Part shown: positions 24,426 through 33,534 of the stretch, piece after piece | Numbering within the stretch: the first letter of the stretch is position 1 | Layout: each line of letters opens with the position of its first letter | Position numbers and translations under genes: made by a program | Assembly: GCF_002879535.1 (NCBI RefSeq) | Contig: NZ_PNOT02000314.1 | Location: forward strand, 1 to 53,550 | From: Mesorhizobium intechi | Lineage (GTDB): Bacteria; Pseudomonadota; Alphaproteobacteria; Rhizobiales; Rhizobiaceae | DNA: 53,550 nucleotides | Direction of reading: 5' to 3' | The notes under the pieces: model-generated | What the model was told of the DNA's origin: nothing | Database searches by the model: none | Seen by the model: only the letters and a program-made list of their open reading frames with translations

Positions 24426-25576
24426 CTGAATGCCTTGCGCGGGTCGAAGGCATCGCGTGCGGCCTCACCGATGAACACCAGCAACGACAGCATCAGCGAG
24501 ACGACGATGAAGCCGGAAATACCGAGCCAAGGTGCATTGAGGTTGCTTTGCGCCTGCTTCATGAGTTCGCCTAGCGATGGGGAGCCCGGAGGCAGGCCGA
24601 AGCCGAGATAGTCGAGCGAGGTCAGCGTCGAGATCGAACCACTGGTCAGGAACGGCAGGAAGGTCAATGTCGCCACCATGGCGTTGGGCAACAGATGCCG
24701 GAACATGATGGTGCGATTGGGCACGCCGAGGGCGCGGGCGGCGTTTACATATTCGAAGTTGCGGGCACGCAGGAACTCGGCACGTACCACCCCGACCAGC
24801 GCCACCCAGGAGAAGATCATCATCAGACCAAGCAGGATGAAGAAACCGGGCGGCAGGATGGCGGAGACGATGAGCAAGAGATAGAGCACCGGGATCGCTG
24901 ACCAGATCTCGATGACGCGCTGGAACAGAAGATCGGTCCAACCGCCGAAATAGCCCTGCATGGCGCCTGCGGCAACGCCGATCAGCGACGAGCCCGCGGT
25001 CAGGATCAGACCGAACAGCACCGAGATCCTGAAACCGTAGATAAGCCGCGCCAGCACGTCGCGCGCTTGGTCGTCTGTGCCCAGCCAGTTCCAGTTGCCG
25101 ACAATGCAATCGGGATCGGCCGCCCGTTGCGGATACTGGCCGCAGCGCTTGTCCGCATCATATTGCCAGGATGGTTTTGCAGGCGCGGCATCGGGAATTG
25201 CATTGTTGACCGTGCGATAGGAGTAGCGGATCGGCGGCCAGATCATCCAGCCATTGGCGTTGATCTCGTCCCGGATCACCGGATCGCGATAATCGGTCAC
25301 GGCATAGAAGCCGCCGAACTTCTCCTCGGGGTAGGCGACCAGCACTGGAAACAGGATCTCGCCCTTGTAGGACACGAGGATCGGCTTGTCGTTGGCGATC
25401 CATTCGGAAAAAAGCGACAGACCGAACAGCACAAGGAATATCCACAGCGACCAGTAGCCGCGTCGGTTGGCCTTGAAATTCTGCCAGCGCCGGCGGTTCA
25501 GCGGCGATAGCCAAGGCCGTTTTGCGCGTCTCGGCGTGGTCTCGACAACGGTGTTCTCGACAACGGCTTGGGACAT
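24422..25576 (-). CDS. yejE: Peptide ABC transporter permease (YejE-like)
   Basis: A 384-residue inner-membrane permease. A cytoplasmic N-terminus and a first helix (WSLWIFLVLFGLSLFSEWI) are followed by a large periplasmic insertion (about residues 60-165) typical of YejE. A five-helix BPD permease domain follows, with the coupling motif AARALGVPNRTIMFRHLLPN. The ATG at 25576 overlaps the yejB stop as TGATG. It pairs with YejB to form the channel. Confidence 0.92.
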   Translation of the reverse strand: MSQAVVENTVVETTPRRAKRPWLSPLNRRRWQNFKANRRGYWSLWIFLVLFGLSLFSEWIANDKPILVSYKGEILFPVLVAYPEEKFGGFYAVTDYRDPVIRDEINANGWMIWPPIRYSYRTVNNAIPDAAPAKPSWQYDADKRCGQYPQRAADPDCIVGNWNWLGTDDQARDVLARLIYGFRISVLFGLILTAGSSLIGVAAGAMQGYFGGWTDLLFQRVIEIWSAIPVLYLLLIVSAILPPGFFILLGLMMIFSWVALVGVVRAEFLRARNFEYVNAARALGVPNRTIMFRHLLPNAMVATLTFLPFLTSGSISTLTSLDYLGFGLPPGSPSLGELMKQAQSNLNAPWLGISGFIVVSLMLSLLVFIGEAARDAFDPRKAFR

Positions 25577-26673
25577 CAGATGTCTCTCCGCTCGAAATCG
25601 ATACGCGGATCGACCCAAGTGTACATCAGGTCGGACAGCAGGCCGACGAACAGCCCAAGCAGCGAGAAGATATAGAGATTGGCGAACACCACCGGATAGT
25701 CGCGCTGCAGGACCGACTTGAAGCCGAGCAGGCCGAGACCGTCGAGTGAGAAGATGTTCTCGATCAGCAGCGAGCCGGTGAAGAAGGCCGAGATGAAGGC
25801 GCCGGGAAAGCCGGCGATGACGATCAGCATGGCGTTGCGGAAGACATGGCCGTAGAGCACCTTGCGCTCCGACAGGCCCTTGGCGCGCGCCGTCACCACA
25901 TACTGCTTGCGGATTTCCTCGAGGAAGGAATTCTTGGTGAGCAGCGTTGTCGTGGCGAAAGCCGACAGCACGAGCGCGGTCAGCGGCAACGTCATGTGCC
26001 AGATATAGTCGACGACCCTGTCCGGCCAGGACAACTGGTTCCAATTATCCGAAACGATGCCGCGCAACGGGAACCAGTCCCAGAACGAGCCGCCGGCAAA
26101 CAGCACCATCAGCAGGATGCCGAACAGGAAGCCCGGGATCGCATAGCCGATGATGACGACGCCGCTGGTCCACATGTCGAACGCCGAGCCATCCTTGACC
26201 GCCTTGCGGATGCCGAGCGGGATCGAGATCAGGTAGGACAGGATGGTGATCCAGATGCCGAGTGAGATCGACACAGGCATCTTTTCGAGGATCAGGTCGA
26301 GCACCGATATGTCGCGGAAATAGCTATCGCCGAAATCGAACCGGATATAGTTCCACAGCATCATGCCGAAGCGTTCGAGCGGCGGCTTGTCGAAGCCGAA
26401 TTGCTTTTCCAGCTTCTTGATGAACTCGGGGTCAAGACCTTGCGCACCGCGGTATTTCGAGCCGATATCGCCGGCGGCATCGCTATTGCCACCGACGCCG
26501 GCGTCGCCACCACCGCTGCCGAGGCGATCGCTGCCGCCCTGGTTGGTCAGACTGGCAATCACCTGCTCGACCGGACCGCCGGGCGCGAACTGGATCACGG
26601 CAAAGGAAATCGCCATGATGCCGAACAGCGTCGGGATCATCAGAAGGATGCGTCGCAGTATATAGGCGCCCAT
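25576..26673 (-). CDS. yejB: Peptide ABC transporter permease (YejB-like)
   Basis: A 365-residue inner-membrane permease of the DppB/YejB class. It opens with the family-typical [20 protein letters not shown] helix and FAPGGP. It has a Gly/Ser/Asp-rich periplasmic stretch at about residues 45-70 and the coupling motif [20 protein letters not shown]. It lies 30 bases downstream of the second binding-protein gene and overlaps yejE by one base. Confidence 0.92.
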   Translation of the reverse strand: MGAYILRRILLMIPTLFGIMAISFAVIQFAPGGPVEQVIASLTNQGGSDRLGSGGGDAGVGGNSDAAGDIGSKYRGAQGLDPEFIKKLEKQFGFDKPPLERFGMMLWNYIRFDFGDSYFRDISVLDLILEKMPVSISLGIWITILSYLISIPLGIRKAVKDGSAFDMWTSGVVIIGYAIPGFLFGILLMVLFAGGSFWDWFPLRGIVSDNWNQLSWPDRVVDYIWHMTLPLTALVLSAFATTTLLTKNSFLEEIRKQYVVTARAKGLSERKVLYGHVFRNAMLIVIAGFPGAFISAFFTGSLLIENIFSLDGLGLLGFKSVLQRDYPVVFANLYIFSLLGLFVGLLSDLMYTWVDPRIDFERRDI

Positions 26674-26703
26674 CAGCCCGCCAATCCTGCGCGAACGGTC
26701 ATG

Positions 26704-28581
26704 TCAGGCTTTGCCAATTCTTGCCGCCTTGTCCTTGTCGACCCACCACAGCGCTTCGACCGGAAAGTCGAAATCGGGTTTCCGCCCGGGAAAGCCGAAC
26801 ATGTCCCAATAGGCGCTTCGATGATTCGCCAGGAACCAACTTGGAATCCAATCGCGCCGTGCACGCAAGACCCGGTCGAGCGCACGCATGGCGATTGTCA
26901 GGCTTTCGCGGTCCTTGGCGGCGCCGGCGGCGTCGACCAGGGCGTCGATGGCCGGGCTCGATGTTCCCGGCAGATTGCGTGTGCCCGATAAGGTTGCGGT
27001 TCGCGAGTGGAAAAAGGTTTCGAGGTCGTCACGAGTTGGCGTCGCCGGAAGCCGGGCCGCAACCGAGATAAGATCGTAGTCGAACGAATTCTGCCGCAGC
27101 TGATACTGCGCGGCATCGACCAGCCGGATAGAGGCATCGATGCCGACCGCCTTCATGTTTTCCACCCAAGGCGAGTAAACCTGCTCGAAGACCTCGTCAT
27201 CGACAAGAAACTCTGCCGACAGTCGACCGCCCTTGTCGTTGACGACGAAATTGCCGGAGCGTTTCCAGCCGGCGTCAGTTAGGAGCTTGGCTGCCTTGCC
27301 AAGCAAATGGCGGTCGCGCCCGGAACCGTTCGACACGTCTTGTGTGACGGCTTCGCCAAAAGCCTCGGCCGGAATCTGGCCGCGTAGTGGCTCGAGCAAG
27401 GCTAGTTCCTGTGGCGACGGGACGCCCTCGGCGCGAAAATCGGATTGCTCGAAGCAGGATTGCGAGCGCTCATAGGAGCCGTAAAAGAAATTGCGCCGCG
27501 TCCATTCGAAGTCGAAGCAGAGCCCGATCGCTTGCCGCACGCGCGGGTCGCGGAATTGCTCCCGCCGCTGATTGACGGCGGTGGCCTGCATGGAAGGCAT
27601 CGTTTCGGCCGGGAATTCGCGCTTCACCACCTTGCCGGCAATGAAGGCGGGGAAGTCGTAGCCCGTCGCCCAGACTCGCGACACGAATTCTTCCTTGTAG
27701 AGGATCTCTCCCTTCTTGAACGCTTCGAAGGCAACGTTGCGATCCTGGTAGAACTCGACACGAATGCGCTGAAAATTGTTCTGGCCGCGATTGACCGGCA
27801 GGTCGTTGCCCCAATAGTCGGCCACTCGCTCATATTCGATCCAGCCTCCTGCCGACCAGCGACCGACCTTGTAGGCGCTTGACCCGAGCGGCGGATTCAT
27901 CTGCGAGGAATCGAACGGGTTGGCCGTATAGAAAGCCTTCGACAGGATCGGGAACGCAACGACGTTGAGGATGGTGCGGGTTGTCTGCTTGCCGGAGAAG
28001 GCAAGCTTCAACGTGTGAGCATCGATGGCGATCGCGTCGTTCAGATGTGTCAGCGGCAGCGAATAGTCCGGATGCCCCTTGTCCTTCAACAGCTTGAAGG
28101 TGAAGGCGGCGTCCTCGGCCGTCAGCGGCGTGCCGTCATGGAAACGAGCCTGCGGACGCAGCGAGAAGGTGAACCCGTTGCGGTCGTCTGAAATCGTCAC
28201 GCTGTCAGCGATCAGCCCGTAGACGGCGTCAGGTTCGTCGAACGCTCTCACCATCAGCGAATCGAAGCACATCTCCATACGCTGCGGCGAATCGCCTTTG
28301 GGAACGAACGAATTCAGCGTGTTGAAGGTCAGCGGCGTCTGGTTGGAGCCCCAGTTGCGCGGCAGGAAGTTGAACGTACCGCCTTGCGGCGCATCGACAT
28401 TGACATAGTCGAAATGGGTGAAATCCGGCTTGTATTTGAGGTCGCCGAATGCCGACAGCCCATGCAGTTTCACATCGGTCGGGCTGGCGGCGAAGGCACG
28501 GCCCGGCAGTAGCGCGGCGGTAGTTGCCGCGGCGCCAAGCGTCAGGAAGCCACGACGAGGTAGCATCGACTGCTGCCCCAT
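26704..28581 (-). CDS. yejA: Extracellular solute-binding protein, YejA-like, Tat leader
   Basis: A 625-residue class C (family 5) periplasmic binding protein. The leader contains LPRRGFLTLGAAATTAALLP, a twin-arginine signal, so export of a folded protein through Tat is likely. The mature part begins near AASPTDVKLHGLSAFGDLKY and shows the family motifs AEDAAFTFKLLKDKG and RPQARFHDGTPLT. ATG 28581 is used, since it overlaps the preceding stop as TGATG. It is the second of two tandem binding proteins and is similar in length and order of motifs to its neighbour at 28581-30458. It probably delivers oligopeptides to YejB/YejE. Confidence 0.88.
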   Translation of the reverse strand: MGQQSMLPRRGFLTLGAAATTAALLPGRAFAASPTDVKLHGLSAFGDLKYKPDFTHFDYVNVDAPQGGTFNFLPRNWGSNQTPLTFNTLNSFVPKGDSPQRMEMCFDSLMVRAFDEPDAVYGLIADSVTISDDRNGFTFSLRPQARFHDGTPLTAEDAAFTFKLLKDKGHPDYSLPLTHLNDAIAIDAHTLKLAFSGKQTTRTILNVVAFPILSKAFYTANPFDSSQMNPPLGSSAYKVGRWSAGGWIEYERVADYWGNDLPVNRGQNNFQRIRVEFYQDRNVAFEAFKKGEILYKEEFVSRVWATGYDFPAFIAGKVVKREFPAETMPSMQATAVNQRREQFRDPRVRQAIGLCFDFEWTRRNFFYGSYERSQSCFEQSDFRAEGVPSPQELALLEPLRGQIPAEAFGEAVTQDVSNGSGRDRHLLGKAAKLLTDAGWKRSGNFVVNDKGGRLSAEFLVDDEVFEQVYSPWVENMKAVGIDASIRLVDAAQYQLRQNSFDYDLISVAARLPATPTRDDLETFFHSRTATLSGTRNLPGTSSPAIDALVDAAGAAKDRESLTIAMRALDRVLRARRDWIPSWFLANHRSAYWDMFGFPGRKPDFDFPVEALWWVDKDKAARIGKA

Positions 28582-30458
28582 CAATCGCTACCCTTGTATT
28601 TGGCCGCGAGCGCCTTTTCCTTCTCGGGGTCGATCCACCAGGAATCGATATCGGCGCCGCGGTAGCTTGGCTGCTTGTCCGGAATCCCGAACTTGTTCCA
28701 GTAGGCGAGCCACACTACCGCACGGTAGTATTGCGGCACGACGTAATAGTTCCACAGCATCACCCGGTCGAGCGCATGGGTGACGGCCACGAGATCGTGG
28801 CGGTCGGTGGCAAAGATGATGCGGTCGACAAGGGCGTCCACGACCGGATCCTTGATGCCGGAAAAGTTGCGCGATCCCGGTGTGGCTGCGGCCTTCGAAC
28901 TCCAGAAATCACGTTGCTCGTTGCCGGGCGATTCCGATTGCTGCAGCAGGTTGGTGATGACATCGTAATCGAAATTGTTGACGCGGTTGATGTATTGGCT
29001 CTGGTCGATGATGCGCAGCGTCGCATCGACGCCGATTTTGCGCAGATTGGCGATATAGGTGCCGGAAAGGACCTGGTCCGTTTCACTTGAGCCGATGATC
29101 TCGAACTTGAACGGCTCGCCGGTCTTGGCGTTGACCATCTTGCCGCCCTTAATCACCCAGCCGGCCTTGGCGAACAGATCGACCGCCTGCTTCAGGTATT
29201 TGCGCTCGGCTTGCGGCGTGTCATAGACCGGCAGCTTGAACGCCTGCGTGAAAAGCTCGGGCGGCAGTTTGTCGCGATATTTTTCCAGGATTTCCAGCTC
29301 CTTGCCTTGCGGCAGGCCACTCGATGCCAGCTCCGTACCTTGGAAGTAGCTGCTGGTACGGGTGTTGAAGCCGAAGAACAGCGTACGGTTCATTGTCTCG
29401 AAATCATACGCATAGGTCAGTGCCTCGCGTACAAGGCGATCCTGGAACAGCGGCCGCCTCAGGTTGAGCATGAAGGCCTGCATCGGCTCCGGCGAGGTGG
29501 TCTTGAATTCCTGCTTGATCACGTCGCCGGCCTTGATCGCCGGGAAATCATAAAACGTCGCCCACTTCTTCGAGCTGTTTTCCGGCTTGATATCGTCGAG
29601 CCCGCCCTTCTTGAAGGCTTGCCAGGCGGCATTGTCGTCAAGAATATAAGTGAAGCGCTGGGTGTCGAAATTCTCGCGACCGATCTTCACCGGCAGCTTG
29701 GCGGCCCAATAGTCCGGCACGCGCTGCCAGACGATTTCCGAGCCCGGCTTGAAGCTGGCAATCTTGTAGGCTGCTGAGCCAAGCGGCGGCTCCAGCGTCC
29801 CCTTGGTGATGTCGCGCTTCTTGCCGTTGGGGTCGGTGCCTTCCCACCAATGCTTGGGCAGAACGACGAGGTCGCCAAGGATCTTGGGCAGTTCGCGGTT
29901 GCCCTTTTGGCTGAAATGGAATTCGACCTCGCGGTCCGAGATCGCGACGGCCTCGGTGACGTTCTCGAAATAGCGGCTGTACATCGGGCTGTTCGCCTTC
30001 AGCACCTGGAACGACCAGATCACATCGTCGACGGTGATCGGCTGCCCGTCATGCCACTTCGCGCGCGGGTCCAGCCGGTAGGTCGCCGAGGAATAATCGG
30101 CCGGATATTTGTAGGCGTCGGCGATCAGCGGGTGGCTGACGCTGCCTTCGTCGGTCGCCTGGTCCATCAGCGTATCGTAGAGCAGGCCGCCGCCGATCGG
30201 TTGGAAGCCGGCGGCCGGCGCTCCTTGCACGATGTAGGGATTGAAGCTGTCGAATGTCCCTTGGACGACGGAGTTGTAGCCCCCGCCCTTGGGCGCGTTC
30301 GGGTTGACGTAGTCGTAGTGCTGGAAATTGTCGCCGTATTTCGAGTCGCCGATCAACGATGAGGTGGTTCGCCACTCGTCGGCCCGGGTCGCCTGCAGTC
30401 CCGCCACCAGAAGGGCCGCCGCCAGCAGCGACCTGAGAAGCGTTCGGCCAACCGTCAT
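28581..30458 (-). CDS. yejA: Extracellular solute-binding protein, YejA-like, Sec leader
   Basis: A 625-residue class C periplasmic binding protein and the first gene of the yej operon. The leader TLLRSLLAAALLVAGLQATR is an ordinary Sec signal without paired arginines. The mature protein shows KYGDNFQHYDYVNPNAPKGG and RLDPRAKWHDGQPITVDDV, typical of YejA. It is followed with one-base overlap by a second YejA-like gene. Yej importers take up peptide antibiotics such as microcin C in E. coli and are implicated in tolerance of plant NCR peptides in Sinorhizobium. A similar role here is inference. AGGAT precedes the ATG. Confidence 0.9.
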   Translation of the reverse strand: MTVGRTLLRSLLAAALLVAGLQATRADEWRTTSSLIGDSKYGDNFQHYDYVNPNAPKGGGYNSVVQGTFDSFNPYIVQGAPAAGFQPIGGGLLYDTLMDQATDEGSVSHPLIADAYKYPADYSSATYRLDPRAKWHDGQPITVDDVIWSFQVLKANSPMYSRYFENVTEAVAISDREVEFHFSQKGNRELPKILGDLVVLPKHWWEGTDPNGKKRDITKGTLEPPLGSAAYKIASFKPGSEIVWQRVPDYWAAKLPVKIGRENFDTQRFTYILDDNAAWQAFKKGGLDDIKPENSSKKWATFYDFPAIKAGDVIKQEFKTTSPEPMQAFMLNLRRPLFQDRLVREALTYAYDFETMNRTLFFGFNTRTSSYFQGTELASSGLPQGKELEILEKYRDKLPPELFTQAFKLPVYDTPQAERKYLKQAVDLFAKAGWVIKGGKMVNAKTGEPFKFEIIGSSETDQVLSGTYIANLRKIGVDATLRIIDQSQYINRVNNFDYDVITNLLQQSESPGNEQRDFWSSKAAATPGSRNFSGIKDPVVDALVDRIIFATDRHDLVAVTHALDRVMLWNYYVVPQYYRAVVWLAYWNKFGIPDKQPSYRGADIDSWWIDPEKEKALAAKYKGSD

Positions 30459-30574
30459 GCACTATCCTCTTCGCGATGCGTTTCTCCGGATCATCCAGAA
30501 AAGGCAATCTAGATGATTTGGCGCTCCTGGAAACCGCCATGCGCGGCTTTGTCGCCGCATATGCGTTTTCCTAA

Positions 30575-30603
30575 CAAAAAAGCCGGGCAGAACCCGGCTT
30601 TTC
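30575..30603 (-). terminator. Rho-independent terminator of the cytochrome c gene
   Basis: AGCCGGG (30581-30587) pairs with CCCGGCT (30593-30599) around a short loop. On the minus strand the stem is followed by TTTTTTG, a classic U-run, 30 bases past the cytochrome stop. The A/T runs on both sides make it partly bidirectional. Bases 30459-30574 beyond it are the promoter region of the yej operon and show no gene. Confidence 0.9.
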
Positions 30604-30628
30604 TATGAACGCTTTGATGACAATTTGG

Positions 30629-31309
30629 TTATTTGGCCGGCGCGGCTGGTGCCGGAGCCGCAGGCGCGGCAGGCTTGGCCGGCGCCGCGCCGTCAGCCGG
30701 CTTGGCCGGTGCGGCGCCAGCGGCGGGCTTGGCGGGTGCGCTGGCGTCGGCGGCGGCTCCCGGTGCCGGCAGCGGCTTGGGATTGTCCGACAGTGTGCGC
30801 AGATAGGCGATGACGTTGGCGCGGTCCTCGTCCTTGGGCAGGCCGGCGAAACCCATGGCCGTGCCCTTCACGAATTTCTTCGGCGAGGTGATGAAGTGGT
30901 TGATGTTGTCATAGGTCCACTTCTCGGTGCCGCCCTTGGAAAATTCCTTCATGCCGGCCGAGTAGGCGAAGCCTTCGTGTTCGGCGACGGGACGATCGAC
31001 GAGGTCCCACAGATCGGGGCCGACCTTGTTGGGTCCGCCCTTTTCGCCGGAATGGCAGGCCTGGCATTTCTTGAAGACGGCAGCGCCCGCCTCGACATTG
31101 GCGGTCTGCAGCAGATCGGCGATCGGCTTGGCCGCGGCGGCCGGCGCTGCGGCGCCGCCTTCGGCGGGCTCGGCTGCCTCGATGGCGAAACCGGGCTTCT
31201 CGGGAGCCGGCGAGGCAAACAGCGCGTCGGATACCAGGCCGACCGAGAAAACGACGAAAACGGTTCCGAGCAATCCGGCGAGCAGTTTGTTGACTTCGTT
31301 GGAATCCAT
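30629..31309 (-). CDS. cycM: Membrane-anchored c-type cytochrome, CycM-like
   Basis: A 226-residue electron carrier. An uncleaved N-terminal anchor ([20 protein letters not shown]) is followed by an Ala-rich linker and a class I cytochrome c domain with the haem site CQACH (about residue 82) and an axial Met in TAMGFAGL. CycM in Bradyrhizobium carries electrons from the bc1 complex to the aa3 oxidase. The last 45 residues are a low-complexity Ala/Pro/Lys tail with repeats of APAKPA, which would lie in the periplasm. It is divergent from kdsB across 193 bases. Confidence 0.92.
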   Translation of the reverse strand: MDSNEVNKLLAGLLGTVFVVFSVGLVSDALFASPAPEKPGFAIEAAEPAEGGAAAPAAAAKPIADLLQTANVEAGAAVFKKCQACHSGEKGGPNKVGPDLWDLVDRPVAEHEGFAYSAGMKEFSKGGTEKWTYDNINHFITSPKKFVKGTAMGFAGLPKDEDRANVIAYLRTLSDNPKPLPAPGAAADASAPAKPAAGAAPAKPADGAAPAKPAAPAAPAPAAPAK

Positions 31310-31502
31310 ACGCCCCTTGCTCCCTTTTCCGGCGGACCGAACCGTCCACTCCGTCCGTCGGTATCGAGACCCGCCCTCCAGAGCCGGTCAAATCGGGCGG
31401 AAACTAGGTCTTTTGCTCCGGCGTTGCAACACCTATAAGGGCGCTGCCAGTGAGACCTTTTGCCACTTTTCCCCTCCTCTTTTCGAACGCCTTGCCACAG
31501 CC

Positions 31503-32231
31503 ATGTCCACCCTGATCCTGATACCGGCCCGCATGGCCTCCACCCGCCTGCCGGGCAAGCCGCTGGCCGACATATCCGGCGCGCCGATGATCGTCCATGT
31601 CGCCCGTCGCGCGGCCGAGGCCGGCCTCGGGAGGGTGGTGGTGGCGACCGACACGCAAAGCGTCGCCGAAGCGGTGCGCGCGCATGGTTTCGAGGCGGTG
31701 ATGACGCGCATCGATCATGAATCCGGCTCCGACCGCATCCACGAGGCGCTGGCCGCCCTCGATCCCGGTCGCAGGGTCGAAACGATCGTCAATGTCCAGG
31801 GCGACCTGCCGACCATCGATCCCGGCATCATTGCCGCCTCGCTCAGGCCGTTAGACGACGCGACGGTGGATATCGCCACGCTCGGCGTCGAGATCGTCCG
31901 CGATGAGGAAAAGACCAACCCGAACGTCGTCAAGATCGTCGGTTCGCCGCTGTCAGCAACGCGGCTGAGGGCGCTCTATTTCACCCGCGCCACAGCACCT
32001 TGGGGCGAGGGGCCGCTTTATCACCATGTCGGTCTCTACGCCTATCGCCGCGCGGCACTCGAACGCTTCGTCGCGCTGAAACCGTCGCCGCTGGAGCGCC
32101 GCGAGCGGTTGGAACAGTTGCGGGCGCTGGAGGCTGGCATGCGCATCGACGCCGAGATCGTCCGGTCGCTGCCGTTCGGCGTCGACACGCCGCAAGACCT
32201 TGAGCGCGCCCGAACCATCCTTTCAAACTGA
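31503..32231 (+). CDS. kdsB: 3-deoxy-manno-octulosonate cytidylyltransferase
   Basis: A 242-residue cytosolic enzyme that activates Kdo with CTP to CMP-Kdo for lipopolysaccharide assembly. Family motifs present are [19 protein letters not shown] at the N-terminus, [29 protein letters not shown] and the late [10 protein letters not shown]. The ATG at 31503 begins directly at the conserved N-terminus. It is followed 35 bases later by pheA, an arrangement typical of Rhizobiales. Confidence 0.96.
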   Translation: MSTLILIPARMASTRLPGKPLADISGAPMIVHVARRAAEAGLGRVVVATDTQSVAEAVRAHGFEAVMTRIDHESGSDRIHEALAALDPGRRVETIVNVQGDLPTIDPGIIAASLRPLDDATVDIATLGVEIVRDEEKTNPNVVKIVGSPLSATRLRALYFTRATAPWGEGPLYHHVGLYAYRRAALERFVALKPSPLERRERLEQLRALEAGMRIDAEIVRSLPFGVDTPQDLERARTILSN

Positions 32232-32266
32232 GAAATCCCTTCGACACCGTGAATCGAGACCCGGCC

Positions 32267-33130
32267 ATGCCTGAAAAGACCAACAGAATATCCTTCCAGG
32301 GCGAGCCGGGCGCCAATTCCGACACCGCCTGCCGCAACGTCTATCCCTGGATGGAGCCGTTGCCGTGCCCGACCTTCGAGGATGCCTTCAACGCCGTCGA
32401 GACCGGCAAGGCCGACCTTGCCATGATCCCGATCGAGAACACCATCGCCGGACGCGTCGCCGACATCCATCATCTGCTGCCGGAATCGCGGATGCACATC
32501 GTGGGCGAGTATTTCCTGCCGATCCATTTCCAGCTGATGGTGCTGCCCGGGGTCAAGCGCGACGAAATCAAGACGGTTCACAGCCACATCCACGCGCTTG
32601 GCCAGTGTCGCAAATACATCCGCAAGAACGGCTGGAAGGCGGTCGTCGCCGGCGATACCGCCGGTGCCGCCAAGATGATCTCCGAGGTCAAGGACCGCAC
32701 CATGGCCGCGCTGTCGCCGGCGCTGGCCGCGACGCTCTACGGGCTCGATATCATCGAGGAAAATGTCGAGGACACCGATTCCAACGTCACCCGCTTCGTC
32801 GTCCTGACCAAGAGCAAGCAATGGGCCGAACGGCCGTCGGCCGACACCAAGATGATGACGACTTTCATCTTCCGCGTCCGTAACGTGCCGGCGGCGCTCT
32901 ACAAGGCCATGGGCGGTTTCGCCACCAACGGCATCAACATGACCAAGCTGGAGAGCTATCAGCTCGGCGCTTTCACCGCCACGCTGTTCTACGCCGACAT
33001 CGAGGGCCATCCCGACGATCCGCTGGTCAAGCTGGCGCTGGACGAGTTGCGCTTCTTCTCCCGCGAGGTGCGGATCCTGGGCGTCTACCCGGCCAGTGAG
33101 TCGCGTGAGCAGTGGAAAGTCGCTGACTGA
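32267..33130 (+). CDS. pheA: Prephenate dehydratase
   Basis: A 287-residue enzyme that converts prephenate to phenylpyruvate in phenylalanine synthesis. The catalytic domain (about 1-180) shows ISFQGEPGANSD, MIPIENTIAGRVADI and the catalytic TRF in DSNVTRFVVL. A C-terminal ACT domain (about 195-280; GGFATNGINMTKLESY) should confer phenylalanine feedback control. It is monofunctional, with no chorismate mutase domain. ATG 32267 is preferred to GTG 32249, because the extra residues are not conserved-looking. Confidence 0.95.
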   Translation: MPEKTNRISFQGEPGANSDTACRNVYPWMEPLPCPTFEDAFNAVETGKADLAMIPIENTIAGRVADIHHLLPESRMHIVGEYFLPIHFQLMVLPGVKRDEIKTVHSHIHALGQCRKYIRKNGWKAVVAGDTAGAAKMISEVKDRTMAALSPALAATLYGLDIIEENVEDTDSNVTRFVVLTKSKQWAERPSADTKMMTTFIFRVRNVPAALYKAMGGFATNGINMTKLESYQLGAFTATLFYADIEGHPDDPLVKLALDELRFFSREVRILGVYPASESREQWKVAD

Positions 33131-33132
33131 CC

Positions 33133-33210
33133 GCGTTCAGCGTGATTTCCTGGACAAACGGAAACCGTTGGTCCGAGAAAACCGCTACCCACTTTTCGGG
33201 ATCATGCTTA
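33133..33210. repeat. Mosaic intergenic repeat
   Basis: The element directly follows pheA. It has a GGAC...GTCC hairpin (33152-33174) whose arms extend through AACGG/CCGTT. On the minus strand it then reads GCATGATCCCGAAAAGTGG, followed by AGCGGTTTTC. This GAAAAGTG-N-AGCGGTTTT core is a familiar dispersed repeat in rhizobia and is shared with 9131-9260 and 37968-38000. It separates the convergent pheA and Dabb genes and may end both transcripts. Confidence 0.65.
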
Positions 33211-33513
33211 AATCACAGCGCCCAGCGGCACATAGTCGATCTCGAGAAATTTCTCGACCTCCGGCCCCCAGCGGTCACGCACGAATGCGACATGGTCGGG
33301 GTGGTCGTTGTATCTGGTGTAGGCGGCCTGGTCGGCGAACTCCATCGAGAAGCCGAACTGATAGTCGTTCTTGGGGCTGATCTGCCGCAACTGTTCGAAA
33401 TGCGTGACGCCCCGGATCGCCGAGAGGATTTTCTTGGCGTCGACGAGGAACCGCTTTTCCTCGAGCGAGTGCGGCGGGTGCTTCAGCGTGAAGACGACGG
33501 TGTGACGGATCAT
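33208..33513 (-). CDS. Dabb family protein (stress-responsive alpha-beta barrel)
   Basis: A 101-residue protein with the Dabb ferredoxin-like fold: MIRHTVVFTLKH at the start, FGFSMEFADQAAYTRYNDHP and a HVAFVRDRW end. Dabb proteins dimerise, and some are enzymes while most have no known role. ATG 33513 is chosen over an upstream in-frame codon because AGGAGAG sits seven bases before it. It lies 21 bases downstream of nudC's stop and may be co-transcribed with it. Confidence 0.87.
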   Translation of the reverse strand: MIRHTVVFTLKHPPHSLEEKRFLVDAKKILSAIRGVTHFEQLRQISPKNDYQFGFSMEFADQAAYTRYNDHPDHVAFVRDRWGPEVEKFLEIDYVPLGAVI

Positions 33514-33534
33514 TTGTCTCTCCTGCAATGACTT

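Noticed and set aside
22737..24611. Long plus-strand open frame opposite yejF.
   Set aside because: yejF carries two complete ABC domains; the opposite frame is rich in Arg and Asp without motifs.
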